DNA of 64,000 nt from Dehalobacter sp. DCM (GCF_024972775.1 NZ_CP092282.1:682001-746000), one strand, 5' to 3'. Shown: positions 10,521-19,691, counted from the stretch's first letter. Translations and numbers: made by a program. The notes: generated by a model from the letters alone, not told the origin.

Positions 10521-10685
10521 CTAGTGCCATGTAAACCCTAATTCCTGTACATCCTTGCGGCAAATTTCATGTAATACTGCGTTGTCGTCAATCGGCATAC
10601 GCTCGGTATGCCTCAATCCTCCGCCTTGTCTTACAAGAAATCTGCTCGCAATTATATTACAGTTATAGAGTTTACAAGGCACTAG
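10521..10685. repeat. 165-bp imperfect palindrome, MITE-like
   Basis: The ends CTAGTGCCATGTAAAC and GTTTACAAGGCACTAG are inverted copies. Similarity continues inward over most of both arms to a central GGCATAC-GCTCG-GTATGCC hairpin. The whole ispDF-gltX gap is thus one foldback structure with no coding capacity. It resembles a miniature inverted-repeat element; I cannot identify a parent transposon in this window. Confidence 0.65.
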
Positions 10686-10725
10686 GGTAAATCAGATACG
10701 ACAGAAGAAGCGAGGTTTATTAATC

Positions 10726-12186
10726 ATGACAGTCAAAGTAAGATTTGCTCCCAGTCCTACCGGGCCACTGCACATAGGAGGCGCCCGGTCTGCCCTGTTT
10801 AACTATTTGTTTGCTGCGGGCAGAGGGGGTACTTTTGTATTTCGTATAGAGGATACCGATCTGGAACGCTCCAGCCGGGAATCGGAGCAGGATATCATGA
10901 AGGCTTTGCATTGGCTGGGTATCACCTGGGATGAGGGAATTGACGCCGGCGGCGATTCCGGGCCATACAGACAGACGGAAAGACTGGATACATATCAACA
11001 TTATACCGAGAAGCTGATGCAAAGCGGGCAAGCCTATTATTGTTATTGTTCAGAAGCTGAACTGGAACAAGAACGGCAGGAACTGAGCGCACGCGGTGAA
11101 ACTCCGCGTTATCTCGGCAAATGCCGCCATCTGACGCCTGATCAGCGACTGGCATACGAAGCGGAGGGACGGAAGCCTGTCGTCCGTTTTAAAGTGCCGG
11201 AGGGTCAGGATATCGTTATCAATGATTTAGTTCGGGGAAAAGTGGTTTTTGAAAGCGACGGCATCGGGGATTATATTATTGTCAAATCAGACGGAATCCC
11301 AACCTACAACTATGCGGTGGTCATCGATGATGTCCTTATGCATATCACCCATGTTGTTCGCGGAGAAGAACATCTCTCCAATACACCGCGCCAGGTCTTG
11401 ATTTATGAGGCATTGGGAATGAAAGCACCGGATTTTGCCCATATTTCGTTGATCCTGAATACGGAAGGGCGTAAGATGAGCAAACGGGATGGGGATACAG
11501 CCGTCATGGACTACTATCATAAGGGCTATTTGCCGGAAGCGGTTGTCAATTTCATCGCGCTTATGGGTTGGTCGCCATCCGGAGAACAGGAATTTTTTAC
11601 GATGGAAGAGCTTAAACAGGCATTTTCCTTGGAAAAAGTATCAAAAAGTCCGGCGGTGTTTGATCTCAACAAGCTGAATTATATTAATGCTCATTACCTG
11701 AAACAGAAAGAAGCTGCGGATTTAGTGGAATTGGTCCTTCCGTTTTTACGAGATAAAGGGATTTTTCCGGCGGCTGTCCTCAGTGAGTCAGAAAGGCAAT
11801 GGATTACCGCGTTTGTTGAGGCTGTAAAGGAAAAAATAAACTGCTTAAGTGAAGTGAAAGATTATATTCATTACTTTGTTGGTACAGAAGTGGATGACTT
11901 TACAGAGGAAGCCGAGGCAATCATGCAGGCAGATACCGTATCGGCGGTATTGGATCTTTTCGCCAGCAAAATCCGCCAGGCGGAAATACTGGACATGGCG
12001 ACATCAAAATGTATACTGAAGGAAATAACCAAGGAGTTGAGCTTAAAAGGGAAAGATGTCTTTATGCCGGTGCGTATTGCGCTTACGGGACAGATGCACG
12101 GACCGGATCTTGATCGAATTATGGCTCTCTTGGGTAAGGATAATATCTACGGGCGTTTAGCTCAAACGGCAGGGAGGAGATCATAA
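10726..12186 (+). CDS. gltX: Glutamyl-tRNA synthetase
   Basis: 486-residue class I synthetase that charges tRNA-Glu (and, where Gln-RS is absent, tRNA-Gln). The HIGH motif is [11 protein letters not shown] (residues 10-20) and the KMSKR loop is at 250-254. A putative zinc region (YCYC near residue 106) is present. It directly precedes cysS, whose ATG overlaps the last base of the gltX stop, as in many Firmicutes gltX-cysS operons. Confidence 0.97.
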   Translation: MTVKVRFAPSPTGPLHIGGARSALFNYLFAAGRGGTFVFRIEDTDLERSSRESEQDIMKALHWLGITWDEGIDAGGDSGPYRQTERLDTYQHYTEKLMQSGQAYYCYCSEAELEQERQELSARGETPRYLGKCRHLTPDQRLAYEAEGRKPVVRFKVPEGQDIVINDLVRGKVVFESDGIGDYIIVKSDGIPTYNYAVVIDDVLMHITHVVRGEEHLSNTPRQVLIYEALGMKAPDFAHISLILNTEGRKMSKRDGDTAVMDYYHKGYLPEAVVNFIALMGWSPSGEQEFFTMEELKQAFSLEKVSKSPAVFDLNKLNYINAHYLKQKEAADLVELVLPFLRDKGIFPAAVLSESERQWITAFVEAVKEKINCLSEVKDYIHYFVGTEVDDFTEEAEAIMQADTVSAVLDLFASKIRQAEILDMATSKCILKEITKELSLKGKDVFMPVRIALTGQMHGPDLDRIMALLGKDNIYGRLAQTAGRRS

Positions 12187-13625
12187 TGACTATCCGATTA
12201 TATAATACGATGACTCGCCGCAAGGAGGAATTAATTCCGCGGGAAGCCGGTAAGGTATCGGTTTATGCCTGCGGCCCGACAACCTATAATTATTTCCACC
12301 TCGGTAATGCCCGGATGCTTGTCGTCTTTGATATGATTCGGCGTTATTTGATCCACAAGGGATTTGATGTCACCTATGTGCAGAATTTTACTGATGTGGA
12401 CGATAAAATCATTAACCGGGCAGCACAGGAAGGGATCGACCCTTTGGTTCTGGCAAGTAAATATATTGATGAATATTTTGTTGATGCCAAGGCTCTGAAT
12501 ATTTTGCCTGCGGATATCCATCCCAAGGCAACGGAGCATATTCAGGATATGATCGAAATCATTACAAAGCTTGAGAAAAAAGGGCTTGCCTACAATGTTG
12601 ATGGGGACGTTTACTACGCCGTGGATAAATTCCCCGGCTACGGCAAACTATCCGGACGGACACTTGAGGATATGCAGGCTGGGGCACGCGTCGATATCGA
12701 TGATAAAAAACATAACCCGATGGATTTCGCCCTGTGGAAAAAAGCCAAAGAGGGTGAACCCTACTGGGAAAGTCCCTGGGGTCAAGGTCGGCCAGGATGG
12801 CATATCGAATGTTCAGCCATGTCCCTAAAGTATCTGGGCCCCGGGTTTGATATTCACGGCGGCGGCGGTGACCTGGTCTTTCCGCATCATGAGAATGAAC
12901 TCGCCCAGTCAGAGGGAGCGTCTGATGGGCAGCCATTTGCCAGGTACTGGATGCATAACGCGTTTATTACGGTGAATCAGGAGAAAATGTCTAAGTCATT
13001 GGGGAATTTCTTTCTGGTAAGGGATGTAACAGAAAAATTCCCTGGGGATGTGATCCGGTTCTATCTGCTGGGGACGCATTACCGAAGCCCGTTGGACTTT
13101 GATGATGAGAAACTGGTCATGGCATCCAAAGGACTTGATCGTCTAAAGAACAGTATCCGACTTGCCAAGGAAGCGATCGGAAAGGCGCCTATAGCAGTGG
13201 GTTTGACAACAGAGAATGGTGGCGAAGACGTTGTTGAAGCTGCAAAAATAGCTCAAAATGCCTTTGAACAGGCCATGGATGACGATTTTAACTCAGCTCA
13301 GGCCTATGCAGCACTTTTTGAGCTATCGCGAGCAATCAATACCTACGTTTCTAAAGGACAGATTGAAGCACAGGCACTGCAGGTCTCTGCGCAGACACTG
13401 ATTGCACTGTCCGGTGTTTTGGGATTTGACCTGGAGGCAGAGTCTGAGGCGGATCAAACGGATTCCGGAAAGCTGGGGCCGGTCATGGATCTGGTCATGG
13501 AGATACGTGCTAATGCCCGTAAGAACAAAGATTGGGCCACAGCGGATCTCATCCGGGACCGGATTAAAGAAATTGGCATTATTATCGAAGATACGCCTGA
13601 AGGAGCCCGCTGGTATATTAAATAA
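12186..13625 (+). CDS. cysS: Cysteinyl-tRNA synthetase
   Basis: 479 residues. Signature [15 protein letters not shown] (residues about 29-43) contains a zinc Cys and the HIGH-equivalent FHLGN. KMSKSLG lies near 266-272, and the zinc ligands WHIECSAM and [13 protein letters not shown] are present. A GGAGG ribosome site lies 8 bp upstream of the start. It is followed at once by mrnC. Confidence 0.97.
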   Translation: MTIRLYNTMTRRKEELIPREAGKVSVYACGPTTYNYFHLGNARMLVVFDMIRRYLIHKGFDVTYVQNFTDVDDKIINRAAQEGIDPLVLASKYIDEYFVDAKALNILPADIHPKATEHIQDMIEIITKLEKKGLAYNVDGDVYYAVDKFPGYGKLSGRTLEDMQAGARVDIDDKKHNPMDFALWKKAKEGEPYWESPWGQGRPGWHIECSAMSLKYLGPGFDIHGGGGDLVFPHHENELAQSEGASDGQPFARYWMHNAFITVNQEKMSKSLGNFFLVRDVTEKFPGDVIRFYLLGTHYRSPLDFDDEKLVMASKGLDRLKNSIRLAKEAIGKAPIAVGLTTENGGEDVVEAAKIAQNAFEQAMDDDFNSAQAYAALFELSRAINTYVSKGQIEAQALQVSAQTLIALSGVLGFDLEAESEADQTDSGKLGPVMDLVMEIRANARKNKDWATADLIRDRIKEIGIIIEDTPEGARWYIK

Positions 13626-13647
13626 CGTGCTGAGGGAAGGGACTATC

Positions 13648-14136
13648 TTGGAGAATCATCACCGTCCTGATCAAACAAAAGGTAATAATGACCTGCCGGA
13701 CATATGGTCGGTCAAACTGGATAAACGGTGGCAGGATATTAATATCCTGCTGCTTGCCTATATAGGCGATGCCGTTTATGAGTTATGGGTAAGGAAGCAT
13801 CTTCTTGAGCAGAATATCACCAAAGTTCAACAGATGCACAAACGTGCGATTACTTACGTTCAGGCGAAAACCCAGGCGGGGATATTGCGATACCTCATGG
13901 ATGAACTGGACGAGACAGAAAGAGAAGTCGTACTCCGGGGACGAAATGCGAAAGGGCATTACCCACGCAATGTCGATGTTGTCACCTATCGGCATGCCAC
14001 TGCGTTTGAAGCCCTTGTGGGCTACTGGCATATTACGGGACATACCAGCAGAATGAGCGGAGTATTTATCCGCTTAGACGAAATATTGGAGAAAATCGCC
14101 GCAGATACTTCAGGGAGAGGGGAATCTGAAGGATGA
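13648..14136 (+). CDS. mrnC: Mini-ribonuclease III (MrnC)
   Basis: 162 residues from the TTG at 13648, which has GAGGGAAGG 7 bp upstream. It is a single RNase III catalytic domain without a dsRNA-binding domain; LLLAYIGDAVYELWVRKHLL is the family signature with catalytic Asp and Glu. In B. subtilis it matures 23S rRNA ends. The position cysS-mrnC-thyX/rlmB is normal for Firmicutes. An in-frame GTG at 13627 is the alternative start. Its end overlaps thyX by 4 bp. Confidence 0.93.
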   Translation: MENHHRPDQTKGNNDLPDIWSVKLDKRWQDINILLLAYIGDAVYELWVRKHLLEQNITKVQQMHKRAITYVQAKTQAGILRYLMDELDETEREVVLRGRNAKGHYPRNVDVVTYRHATAFEALVGYWHITGHTSRMSGVFIRLDEILEKIAADTSGRGESEG

Positions 14137-15455
14137 GGATCACTCATTTCGAACATACGGGACTTGAAAGAATTATTACGTGGGCAAAGCGGAATAATAT
14201 CCAAGAAATGCCGGAGAGGGATCTGAAGGAGGTATTGAAGACGATCAATATTTCCTTCGTGGCTGAAGGCATCAACAGGGTCCAAAGCATGCTGCTCTGT
14301 GAATTGAAAGCTTCTTATGTCCAGCAGAGCCAACGCTATGTGGCAATGGGCGACGATGCTTATGTCTTTCCGGATCTTCCGCCGAATGAAAGCCGGCGGG
14401 CCGTAGAGTTAGGCCAACGGGCCATGGAGCTTTACGCGAAAATGGGCGCATTAAAAAATGGCAGTTTTAAGGGACGCCCCAAACCGGAACATTACCTCTA
14501 CGGTATCCCAATAGAAGATGCGCGCTATATTCTGCCATTAGGGGCAAAAACAAATCTGGCTTTTGCTATGACCGGTGATAAATTGACAGAGCTCTACCGA
14601 CTTCTCTCTGATTACCGATATGGGGATGTGTTTTGTGAGTTTAAGCAAGAATTGAGCGCCTGTCTTCCAGGAGAGCTCCTTCGGGTTATGCCTCAAAATG
14701 TGGACGGCAAGAATAGCGAGATTATTGAGGATTTCTACCGCGAAGACTTAGCAAAAATCACTCCAGTGGAAGATGTTGTTCTGCTGACCAGTTGCCAGGA
14801 TCCAAACACAAAGGCCGGATTGGGAGCGTTAACCAGTACGCAAAGCAAATCGTCTTCCGAGATACTGAAAGCCTGGGGCGATGAAGCGGACAAAAAGGCC
14901 CGGGAAACTGTGCAAAGAGTAATGGGATACGGCCACGAAAGCATAGCTGAGCAGGCTCGAACCACATTTGGGATAATGTGTTCTTTCGTCACCTACCACC
15001 AGCAGGTTCGGCACCGTCTTCCGGAAATGTACAGGGAGGACTTATTGCATGTCCTCTTGGATTTGGAGAGGCCTGTTGTTATACCGGACAGTATTCGCCA
15101 ATCACCTTTTTATAATGACTATGTGACATTGACTGATGATTTCCGGAAATTTGCTAAGGATATCTGTTTACAACATGGATTGGATAAAGCCCTGCCATTT
15201 ATCCTTAATTGTCAGCTTATAAAAATCGTCATGTCCACAAACGCGCGAATTGATAATGCGATGCTCTCGGAAAGAACCTGCTTGAATGCCCAATGGGAAA
15301 TAAGACAGCTTGCTGTAAAAAAACTCAAGATTCTAAGGGGACTATCCGATGTTCTTTATGAAAAAGCACTTCCACCATGCCTTATCAGCAAATGTAAGGA
15401 AGGCAAGATGGCCTGCGGGAGAGTGCAGGAAGTCAGAAAAATGTTCCTGGGTTAA
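14133..15455 (+). CDS. thyX: Double-length FAD-dependent thymidylate synthase (ThyX)
   Basis: 440 residues, about twice the usual 220. It makes dTMP from dUMP with methylenetetrahydrofolate and FAD. Two ThyX-like halves are visible. In the first half the RHRxxSxNExSxRY signature appears as CELKASYVQQSQRY (56-69), keeping S, S and RY but not RHR. In the second, QQVRHRLPEMYRED keeps RHR (293-295) but not the rest. The active-site residues are thus divided between halves. The coding frame is intact and well spaced in an operon, so it is probably functional. Confidence 0.85.
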   Translation: MRITHFEHTGLERIITWAKRNNIQEMPERDLKEVLKTINISFVAEGINRVQSMLLCELKASYVQQSQRYVAMGDDAYVFPDLPPNESRRAVELGQRAMELYAKMGALKNGSFKGRPKPEHYLYGIPIEDARYILPLGAKTNLAFAMTGDKLTELYRLLSDYRYGDVFCEFKQELSACLPGELLRVMPQNVDGKNSEIIEDFYREDLAKITPVEDVVLLTSCQDPNTKAGLGALTSTQSKSSSEILKAWGDEADKKARETVQRVMGYGHESIAEQARTTFGIMCSFVTYHQQVRHRLPEMYREDLLHVLLDLERPVVIPDSIRQSPFYNDYVTLTDDFRKFAKDICLQHGLDKALPFILNCQLIKIVMSTNARIDNAMLSERTCLNAQWEIRQLAVKKLKILRGLSDVLYEKALPPCLISKCKEGKMACGRVQEVRKMFLG

Positions 15456-15511
15456 GAATTAATCCATTGATAAATATTTAACAGTTATAAAATGCTTATC
15501 GAGGTGGCACG

Positions 15512-16003
15512 ATGAAAGCAATCGTATCGGTTGATCGAAATTGGGGAATTGGCTATCAAGGAGATTTGCTGATGAAGATTCCCGATGATATGAAATTCTT
15601 TAAACAGATGACGGTCGGGAAGGTCGTTGTCATGGGAAGAGGGACTTATGAGTCTCTGCCTGGGAAAGAGCCGCTGAAAGACAGAATCAATATCGTCATC
15701 AGTTCCAATAGCCAATTTCAGGATGACCGGGTCATTATATGCCGCTCTTTGGATGATTTGTTGCTTGAGTTAAAAAAATATCCGTCGGATGACATTTGTA
15801 TTATTGGCGGAGAGTCGCTTTTTAAACTCATGATGCCTTATCTGGATGAGCTCTATGTCACCAAGATAGGAGCGGCTTTTCCGGCGGATACATTCTTTAC
15901 TGATGTTGATCAAAATGAAGATTGGAAAATAGCCTCCGTCGGCGAAATGAAAAATTATAATGGAATTGACTATCAGGTGGTAAAATATATACGGAAATTA
16001 TAG
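15512..16003 (+). CDS. folA: Dihydrofolate reductase
   Basis: 163 residues, a normal DHFR length. Opening AIVSVDRNWGIGYQGDLLMKIPDDMKFF contains the substrate-binding acidic residue, and VVMGRGTYESLP and IIGGESLF are the NADPH-binding motifs. It reduces dihydrofolate. Presence beside thyX is unusual because ThyX does not produce dihydrofolate. Confidence 0.93.
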   Translation: MKAIVSVDRNWGIGYQGDLLMKIPDDMKFFKQMTVGKVVVMGRGTYESLPGKEPLKDRINIVISSNSQFQDDRVIICRSLDDLLLELKKYPSDDICIIGGESLFKLMMPYLDELYVTKIGAAFPADTFFTDVDQNEDWKIASVGEMKNYNGIDYQVVKYIRKL

Positions 16004-16096
16004 GTGTACACTGCTTGCTTATTGTCAAAAATGTAACACACCACCTGATGTTGTGCTAAGAAAATTGAAAAATGCTTTACTGGAAGGTGAAATATT

Positions 16097-16840
16097 TTGG
16101 GTGAAAATATCGTATGTGGACGTAATGCTGTCAATGAACTGCTCAAATCCGGTAATCCAGTGAATAAGATCGTGATGAAAAGTGAAAAAGAAAACGGTCA
16201 GGGCAGGAATGCCGATATCGTCCATCGGTGTAAAGAACGCGGCATACCCTTTCAATTTGTGGACAATGCGGTTCTGGATAAATTGAGCGCAGGTGAAAAG
16301 CATCAGGGCATTGTTGCGCTATCGGCAGCCAAAGAATATGTAGAGCCCTCGGATATTATTGCTATTGCCCGGCAGAAGGGTGAGGATCCATTCATATTGG
16401 TACTGGATGAGATCGAAGACCCGCATAATTTAGGGGCGCTTCTGCGAACAGCAGATGCAGCCGGTGTTCATGGCGTGATTATACCCAAAAGACGAAGTGT
16501 TGGTTTGACACCGGCCGTCGGCAGAACCTCTGCCGGTGCAATCGAATACGTGCCTGTAGCCAGAGTCGCTAATCTTGTTCAAACCTTGAAATACTTAAAA
16601 GATGAAGGCTGCTGGGTATCCGGGGCGGAAGCCGGCGGCAAAGATATTTACCAGGCTGATTTAAAAGGCCCCAGAGTTGTTGTCATTGGCGGAGAAGATA
16701 AGGGTTTAGGCCGCTTGGTCAAGGAGACATGTGATGAAGTGATTTCACTGCCAATGCTTGGAAGAATTGCATCCTTAAACGCCAGTGTTGCGGGCTCAAT
16801 CATCCTCTATGAGGTCCTAAGGCAGAGAAATAAAGGTTGA
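16097..16840 (+). CDS. rlmB: 23S rRNA (guanosine-2'-O-)-methyltransferase RlmB
   Basis: 247-residue SPOUT/TrmH-family methyltransferase. An N-terminal substrate-binding domain begins GENIVCGRNAVNELL. The SPOUT motifs are LDEIEDPHNLGALLRTADAAGVHG (motif 1 with its conserved Asn and Arg), VIGGEDKGL and LPMLGRIASLNASVAGSI (knot). The start is TTG with GGAAGGTGA upstream. It lies between folA and sigH, as in related genomes. Confidence 0.95.
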   Translation: MGENIVCGRNAVNELLKSGNPVNKIVMKSEKENGQGRNADIVHRCKERGIPFQFVDNAVLDKLSAGEKHQGIVALSAAKEYVEPSDIIAIARQKGEDPFILVLDEIEDPHNLGALLRTADAAGVHGVIIPKRRSVGLTPAVGRTSAGAIEYVPVARVANLVQTLKYLKDEGCWVSGAEAGGKDIYQADLKGPRVVVIGGEDKGLGRLVKETCDEVISLPMLGRIASLNASVAGSIILYEVLRQRNKG

Positions 16841-16866
16841 ACCGACATATACCGTCAAACTTCGTC

Positions 16867-16896
16867 TTGACGCTGTTTGTACAATTCAGGTATAAT
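16867..16896 (+). promoter_or_regulatory. Sigma-A-type promoter upstream of sigH
   Basis: TTGACG (16867-16872), an 18-bp spacer and TATAAT (16891-16896), about 70 bp before the sigH start. Confidence 0.6.
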
Positions 16897-16965
16897 TAAT
16901 CCGGTGTAAAGCGCATAAACAAGGCTTCAGCGTTTCCTTCGGGATTGCATTCGGGAGGGATGGAC

Positions 16966-17619
16966 TTGACCTATAGCATTCAGACAGAGATTCAAGAGGA
17001 TTTCGAAGCTAATGAATACATAGCCGATGAGGAACTAGTAGAGTTAGCGAAGATAGGTGACGCAGAAGCTCAGGAGTACTTAATCAACAAGTACAAAAAT
17101 TTTGTTCGAGCTAAAGCACGCTCGTATTTCCTGATCGGCGCAGATCGGGAAGACATTATTCAGGAAGGCATGATCGGGCTTTATAAAGCGATTCGTGACT
17201 TCCGTGGGGACAAGCTGTCGTCGTTTCGCGCATTTGCTGAGTTGTGTATCACCCGCCAAATCATTACTGCTATTAAAACAGCAACCCGACAGAAACATAT
17301 CCCCCTTAACTCCTACGTATCGCTAAACAAACCCATTTACGACGAGGATTCAGACCGAACCTTGCTTGATGTTATCTCGGGGACGAAGATTACGGATCCG
17401 GAAGAACTTATCATCAGTCGGGAAGAGTTTGATGATATTGAAGAAAAGATGGGCGAGATACTCAGCTCGCTCGAATGGGAAGTTTTAATGTCCTATCTGG
17501 AAGGGAAATCTTATCAGGAGATTGCTGTCGACCTTGACCGACATGTCAAGTCTATTGACAACGCACTACAGCGAGTGAAAAGGAAGCTTGAGAGATACCT
17601 GGAGCATCGGGGAGCTTAG
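16966..17619 (+). CDS. sigH: RNA polymerase sporulation sigma factor SigH
   Basis: 217 residues, very close to Bacillus SigH: the region NFVRAKARSYFLIGADREDI and the RQIITAIKTATRQKHIPLNSY segment are family hallmarks. Region 2 lies at about 45-115 and region 4 HTH at about 170-205. It directs early sporulation genes. I choose TTG 16966 because GGGAGGG (16953-16959) leaves a 6-bp spacer; ATG 16960 abuts that site and TTG 16945 lies before it. Confidence 0.95.
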   Translation: MTYSIQTEIQEDFEANEYIADEELVELAKIGDAEAQEYLINKYKNFVRAKARSYFLIGADREDIIQEGMIGLYKAIRDFRGDKLSSFRAFAELCITRQIITAIKTATRQKHIPLNSYVSLNKPIYDEDSDRTLLDVISGTKITDPEELIISREEFDDIEEKMGEILSSLEWEVLMSYLEGKSYQEIAVDLDRHVKSIDNALQRVKRKLERYLEHRGA

Positions 17620-17663
17620 GTAATACGTCCTAAAAAATACCACAAAAAAACTTGCTTTTTTTA

Positions 17664-17693
17664 TTGACAACACACAACGATATTTGTTACAAT
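17664..17693 (+). promoter_or_regulatory. Promoter of the tRNA cluster
   Basis: TTGACA (17664-17669), an 18-bp spacer and TACAAT (17688-17693), with initiation expected around 17700, just before tRNA-Thr. Confidence 0.7.
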
Positions 17694-17708
17694 ACACTAG
17701 TCTCTCCT

Positions 17709-17784
17709 GCCGATGTAGCTCAATTGGTAGAGCAGCTGATTTGTAATCAGCAGGTTACAGGTTCGAGTCCTGCCATCGGCTCCA
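17709..17784 (+). tRNA. tRNA-Thr (anticodon TGT)
   Basis: Complete cloverleaf: acceptor GCCGATG/CATCGGC, anticodon arm with TGT, T-arm GGTTCGAGTCC and an encoded CCA end. Confidence 0.97.
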
Positions 17785-17794
17785 AGTGAAAAAT

Positions 17795-17878
17795 GGGTAG
17801 GTGGCCGAGTGGTTAAAGGCGGCAGACTGTAAATCTGTTCCGAAAGGTACGGTGGTTCGAATCCATCCCTGCCCACCA
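17795..17878 (+). tRNA. tRNA-Tyr (anticodon GTA)
   Basis: Class II tRNA with a long variable arm, 84 nt. Acceptor GGGTAGG/CCTGCCC, anticodon GTA within GACTGTAAATC, GGTTCGAATCC T-arm and encoded CCA. Confidence 0.97.
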
Positions 17879-17975
17879 TTTTGATCTTAAAGATAACGAT
17901 TTCTTATTGAAAAACAGTTGCCAGAATTAGCATGAATAACAGTCTGAATCTTAGATATAATAAAATAGTTATCGT

Positions 17976-18050
<75 letters not shown>

Positions 18051-18109
18051 AAGAAATTAGAATAGGCATAAACTGCCTATTTTTTATGCCTATTCTAATT
18101 TCTTTTTTC
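18051..18109 (+). terminator. Strong terminator after tRNA-fMet
   Basis: AAAGAAATTAGAATAGGCAT pairs with ATGCCTATTCTAATTTCTTT across a short loop and ends in T's. It closes the tRNA operon and marks the boundary between the core block and the accessory region. Confidence 0.85.
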
Positions 18110-18148
18110 ATCCTAAACTCCCGTAAAATTATAATATACAGATTGGTT

Positions 18149-18370
18149 CTATATCAAAACAGTAGAAAGCCAAGCATGAACATCGGGTGAGGACAAACCA
18201 CAGGCTGTCAGGATATCCCTTTGTTTTTTCGTTATCGGCGAAAGTAGCCTTTTCCCCTCAAGTGTATGAACATACTTCATTTTTCGAAGCTCCTTCATAA
18301 CCGACGATAAAGTCAAATTAGTTTCGGACATATAATCCCGAAGTTTGTTAAGCCAAAAGCTTAGAGTTTT
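18149..18370 (-). pseudogene. 3' remnant of an IS transposase (IS1634/IS4-like)
   Basis: About 73 codons remain open on the minus strand. The translation includes FWLNKLRDYM, VMKELRKMKYV and ITKKQRDILTACGL, resembling the C-terminus of IS1634-type transposases. No transposase sequence precedes it, so it is a truncated relic. Family assignment is by memory of the pattern only. Confidence 0.45.
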
Positions 18371-18477
18371 TTATTTTTCTGACATCCATTTAATTGAATT
18401 GACATCCAAAATCGATCTTTCATTCTATTTTTTGGTATGCTAGTATATAAATAAAAATTAAAATCATAGACAATAAG

Positions 18478-18610
18478 GTAAAGGCTTTATAATTGATAAG
18501 ACTTTTTTCCTGGCTTCATACTCAAGGAGCCTGTTACGCACTGATTCCGAATCAAGACCGTTTTCCAGGGAGATCATGAGGTTATCAATTTTCGAATTCA
18601 ATAATGCTAT
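18478..18610 (-). pseudogene. Remnant of a large serine recombinase
   Basis: On the minus strand a 43-codon open stretch reads ALLNSKIDNLMISLENGL, then DSESVRNRLLEYEARKKVL. This matches the coiled-coil/linker region of large serine recombinases (pattern KIDNL-LENG-rL-eLEarK). Stops lie on both sides, so it is a relic. Its place beside tRNA genes at the edge of the accessory region suggests past integration. The surrounding 18371-18690 is otherwise AT-rich and non-coding. Confidence 0.5.
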
Positions 18611-18690
18611 TTTTATTCACATTTTTGGTAACAAATACATAATATAACAAAGACTATTCGATCTCTTATATATTTAAAGGGGGATACTCA

Positions 18691-18804
18691 ATGCTTTCTG
18701 CAATAACAAATGCTTTATCTTGGTTGTTTACTCGTATCTGGGCTGTTTTACCAAAAATTCTTCCTTATCTTAATAGTATTTTCCAGCAAACTCAAACTGC
18801 TTAA
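18691..18804 (+). CDS. Small hydrophobic/amphipathic peptide, 37 residues
   Basis: An ATG preceded by AAAGGGGG at 8-bp spacing opens 37 codons: MLSAITNALSWLFTRIWAVL, then PKILPYLNSIFQQTQTA, then TAA. A terminator follows 12 bp later (18817-18852), so this is a compact stand-alone transcription unit. The peptide is rich in Leu, Ile and Trp with few charges and could form a membrane-active amphipathic helix. No family is recognised; candidates are a leaderless bacteriocin, a type I toxin-like peptide or a signalling peptide. Coding status is unproven. Confidence 0.5.
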   Translation: MLSAITNALSWLFTRIWAVLPKILPYLNSIFQQTQTA

Positions 18805-18816
18805 ATTAAGCAAGCA

Positions 18817-18852
18817 AAGCCCCGAGGAAGAGATCCTTTGGGCTTATTTTTT
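18817..18852 (+). terminator. Rho-independent terminator after small peptide gene
   Basis: AAGCCCCGAGG pairs with CCTTTGGGCTT, followed by ATTTTTT. Confidence 0.8.
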
Positions 18853-18859
18853 CGATACA

Positions 18860-19043
18860 CCTCAAATCAGGTCTGCGTTCCACAGTTCCGGCGACAAGCA
18901 GAGCATGGATTGCGTAGCGCAACGGTCCATGGATGGACCTAAGTTAAAAAATCGCCAAGGAGGGCAAAAGAATTTTAACTTCCTCAATGCAAATTCATGG
19001 AGGGCACAAGAGCCGAAAGCGGAATGTGGTATGCAGACCAACC
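18860..19043. repeat. Foldback repeat B, copy 1
   Basis: Begins CCTCAAATCAGGTCTG and ends in AGCGGAATGTGGTATGCAGACC; these ends are imperfect inverted copies of each other. Inside are GCATGGATTGCGTAGCGCAA, GGTCCATGGATGGACC and a further hairpin. A second copy lies at 52303-52428 with the same ends but a different inner stem. It covers most of the 18805-19183 gap. An open frame of 124 codons running through it is not credible as a gene. Confidence 0.65.
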
Positions 19044-19114
19044 TCAGAAAAAAAGCTTACGTGTTTGTTTGCGAAGTTATTTAGAATACACTGTACTAGT
19101 TTTTATGAACCGTA

Positions 19115-19158
19115 AAAAGCAGCCAGCGGAACGTGCCTGGCTGCTTTTCTTGTTTTTA
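19115..19158. terminator. Bidirectional terminator
   Basis: AAAAGCAGCCAG pairs with CTGGCTGCTTTT with A's before and T's after, so it can act on both strands. On the minus strand it lies just after the gene ending at 19184. Confidence 0.75.
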
Positions 19159-19183
19159 TAGACCTGATTGTTGGGTATAATTT

Positions 19184-19672
19184 TTACATAGGGAAAATTT
19201 CGTGCTGCTCCCAAGACTCGACAATCCAGATTGCCTGTCTGTATGAATATCCTCTTCCTATCATATAAGCAATTAAAGCAGCTTCAGTAACAGCATGATT
19301 TAGACTTATGGGTGTCTCACGTAGGCTATGTTGTACGGCGGGCATAACTTCTTTAATGGCTTGGTTATATTCTGGCGTAGCCGGTGGAACTCTCACTTTT
19401 TTTACCCCCTTTCTAACTATGGATGCTTTACAATATGTTTTGGCTAAGGTAGAGGTGTGTGCATAAAAAAACCACACAATCTGTGTGGGAAAGAGATATG
19501 GGTTATTCGGATATAATAGCATATCCAAAACATGGGAAAATGTGAAGAAAGTTATTCGCTCTTTCTGTACCTGAAAAGCAGCTATGTCCTGATCAGTTAG
19601 CCGGTACTGCGATTTCTCAAAAAGATATTCCACTAAATACATACCAATAGGTTGTCCCAAATTCGACATCAA
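19184..19672 (-). CDS. Hypothetical protein, start inside a hairpin repeat
   Basis: 162 residues, no family recognised. It is moderately hydrophobic and tryptophan/tyrosine-rich near the C-terminus (YSYRQAIWIVESWEQ) and has no clear signal peptide or membrane helix. The first ten codons (MMSNLGQPIG) are encoded by the right arm of the 20-bp hairpin at 19650-19691, so the repeat either supplied the start codon or sits over an older one; Met11 (19642) is an alternative. No convincing ribosome site is seen for either. Confidence 0.5.
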   Translation of the reverse strand: MMSNLGQPIGMYLVEYLFEKSQYRLTDQDIAAFQVQKERITFFTFSHVLDMLLYPNNPYLFPTQIVWFFYAHTSTLAKTYCKASIVRKGVKKVRVPPATPEYNQAIKEVMPAVQHSLRETPISLNHAVTEAALIAYMIGRGYSYRQAIWIVESWEQHEIFPM

Positions 19673-19691
19673 TGTCGAATTTGGGACAACC
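19650..19691. repeat. CCAAATTCG hairpin repeat, copy 1
   Basis: Perfect 20-bp inverted repeat, GGTTGTCCCAAATTCGACAT / ATGTCGAATTTGGGACAACC, with a 2-nt loop. It shares the CCAAATTCG/CGAATTTGG core with two hairpins at 63892-63925 and 63955-63986. Confidence 0.75.

Noticed and set aside
18710-19084. Plus-strand 124-codon open frame
   Set aside because: It runs in another frame over the small peptide gene, its terminator and the foldback repeat; no ribosome site or protein-like pattern.
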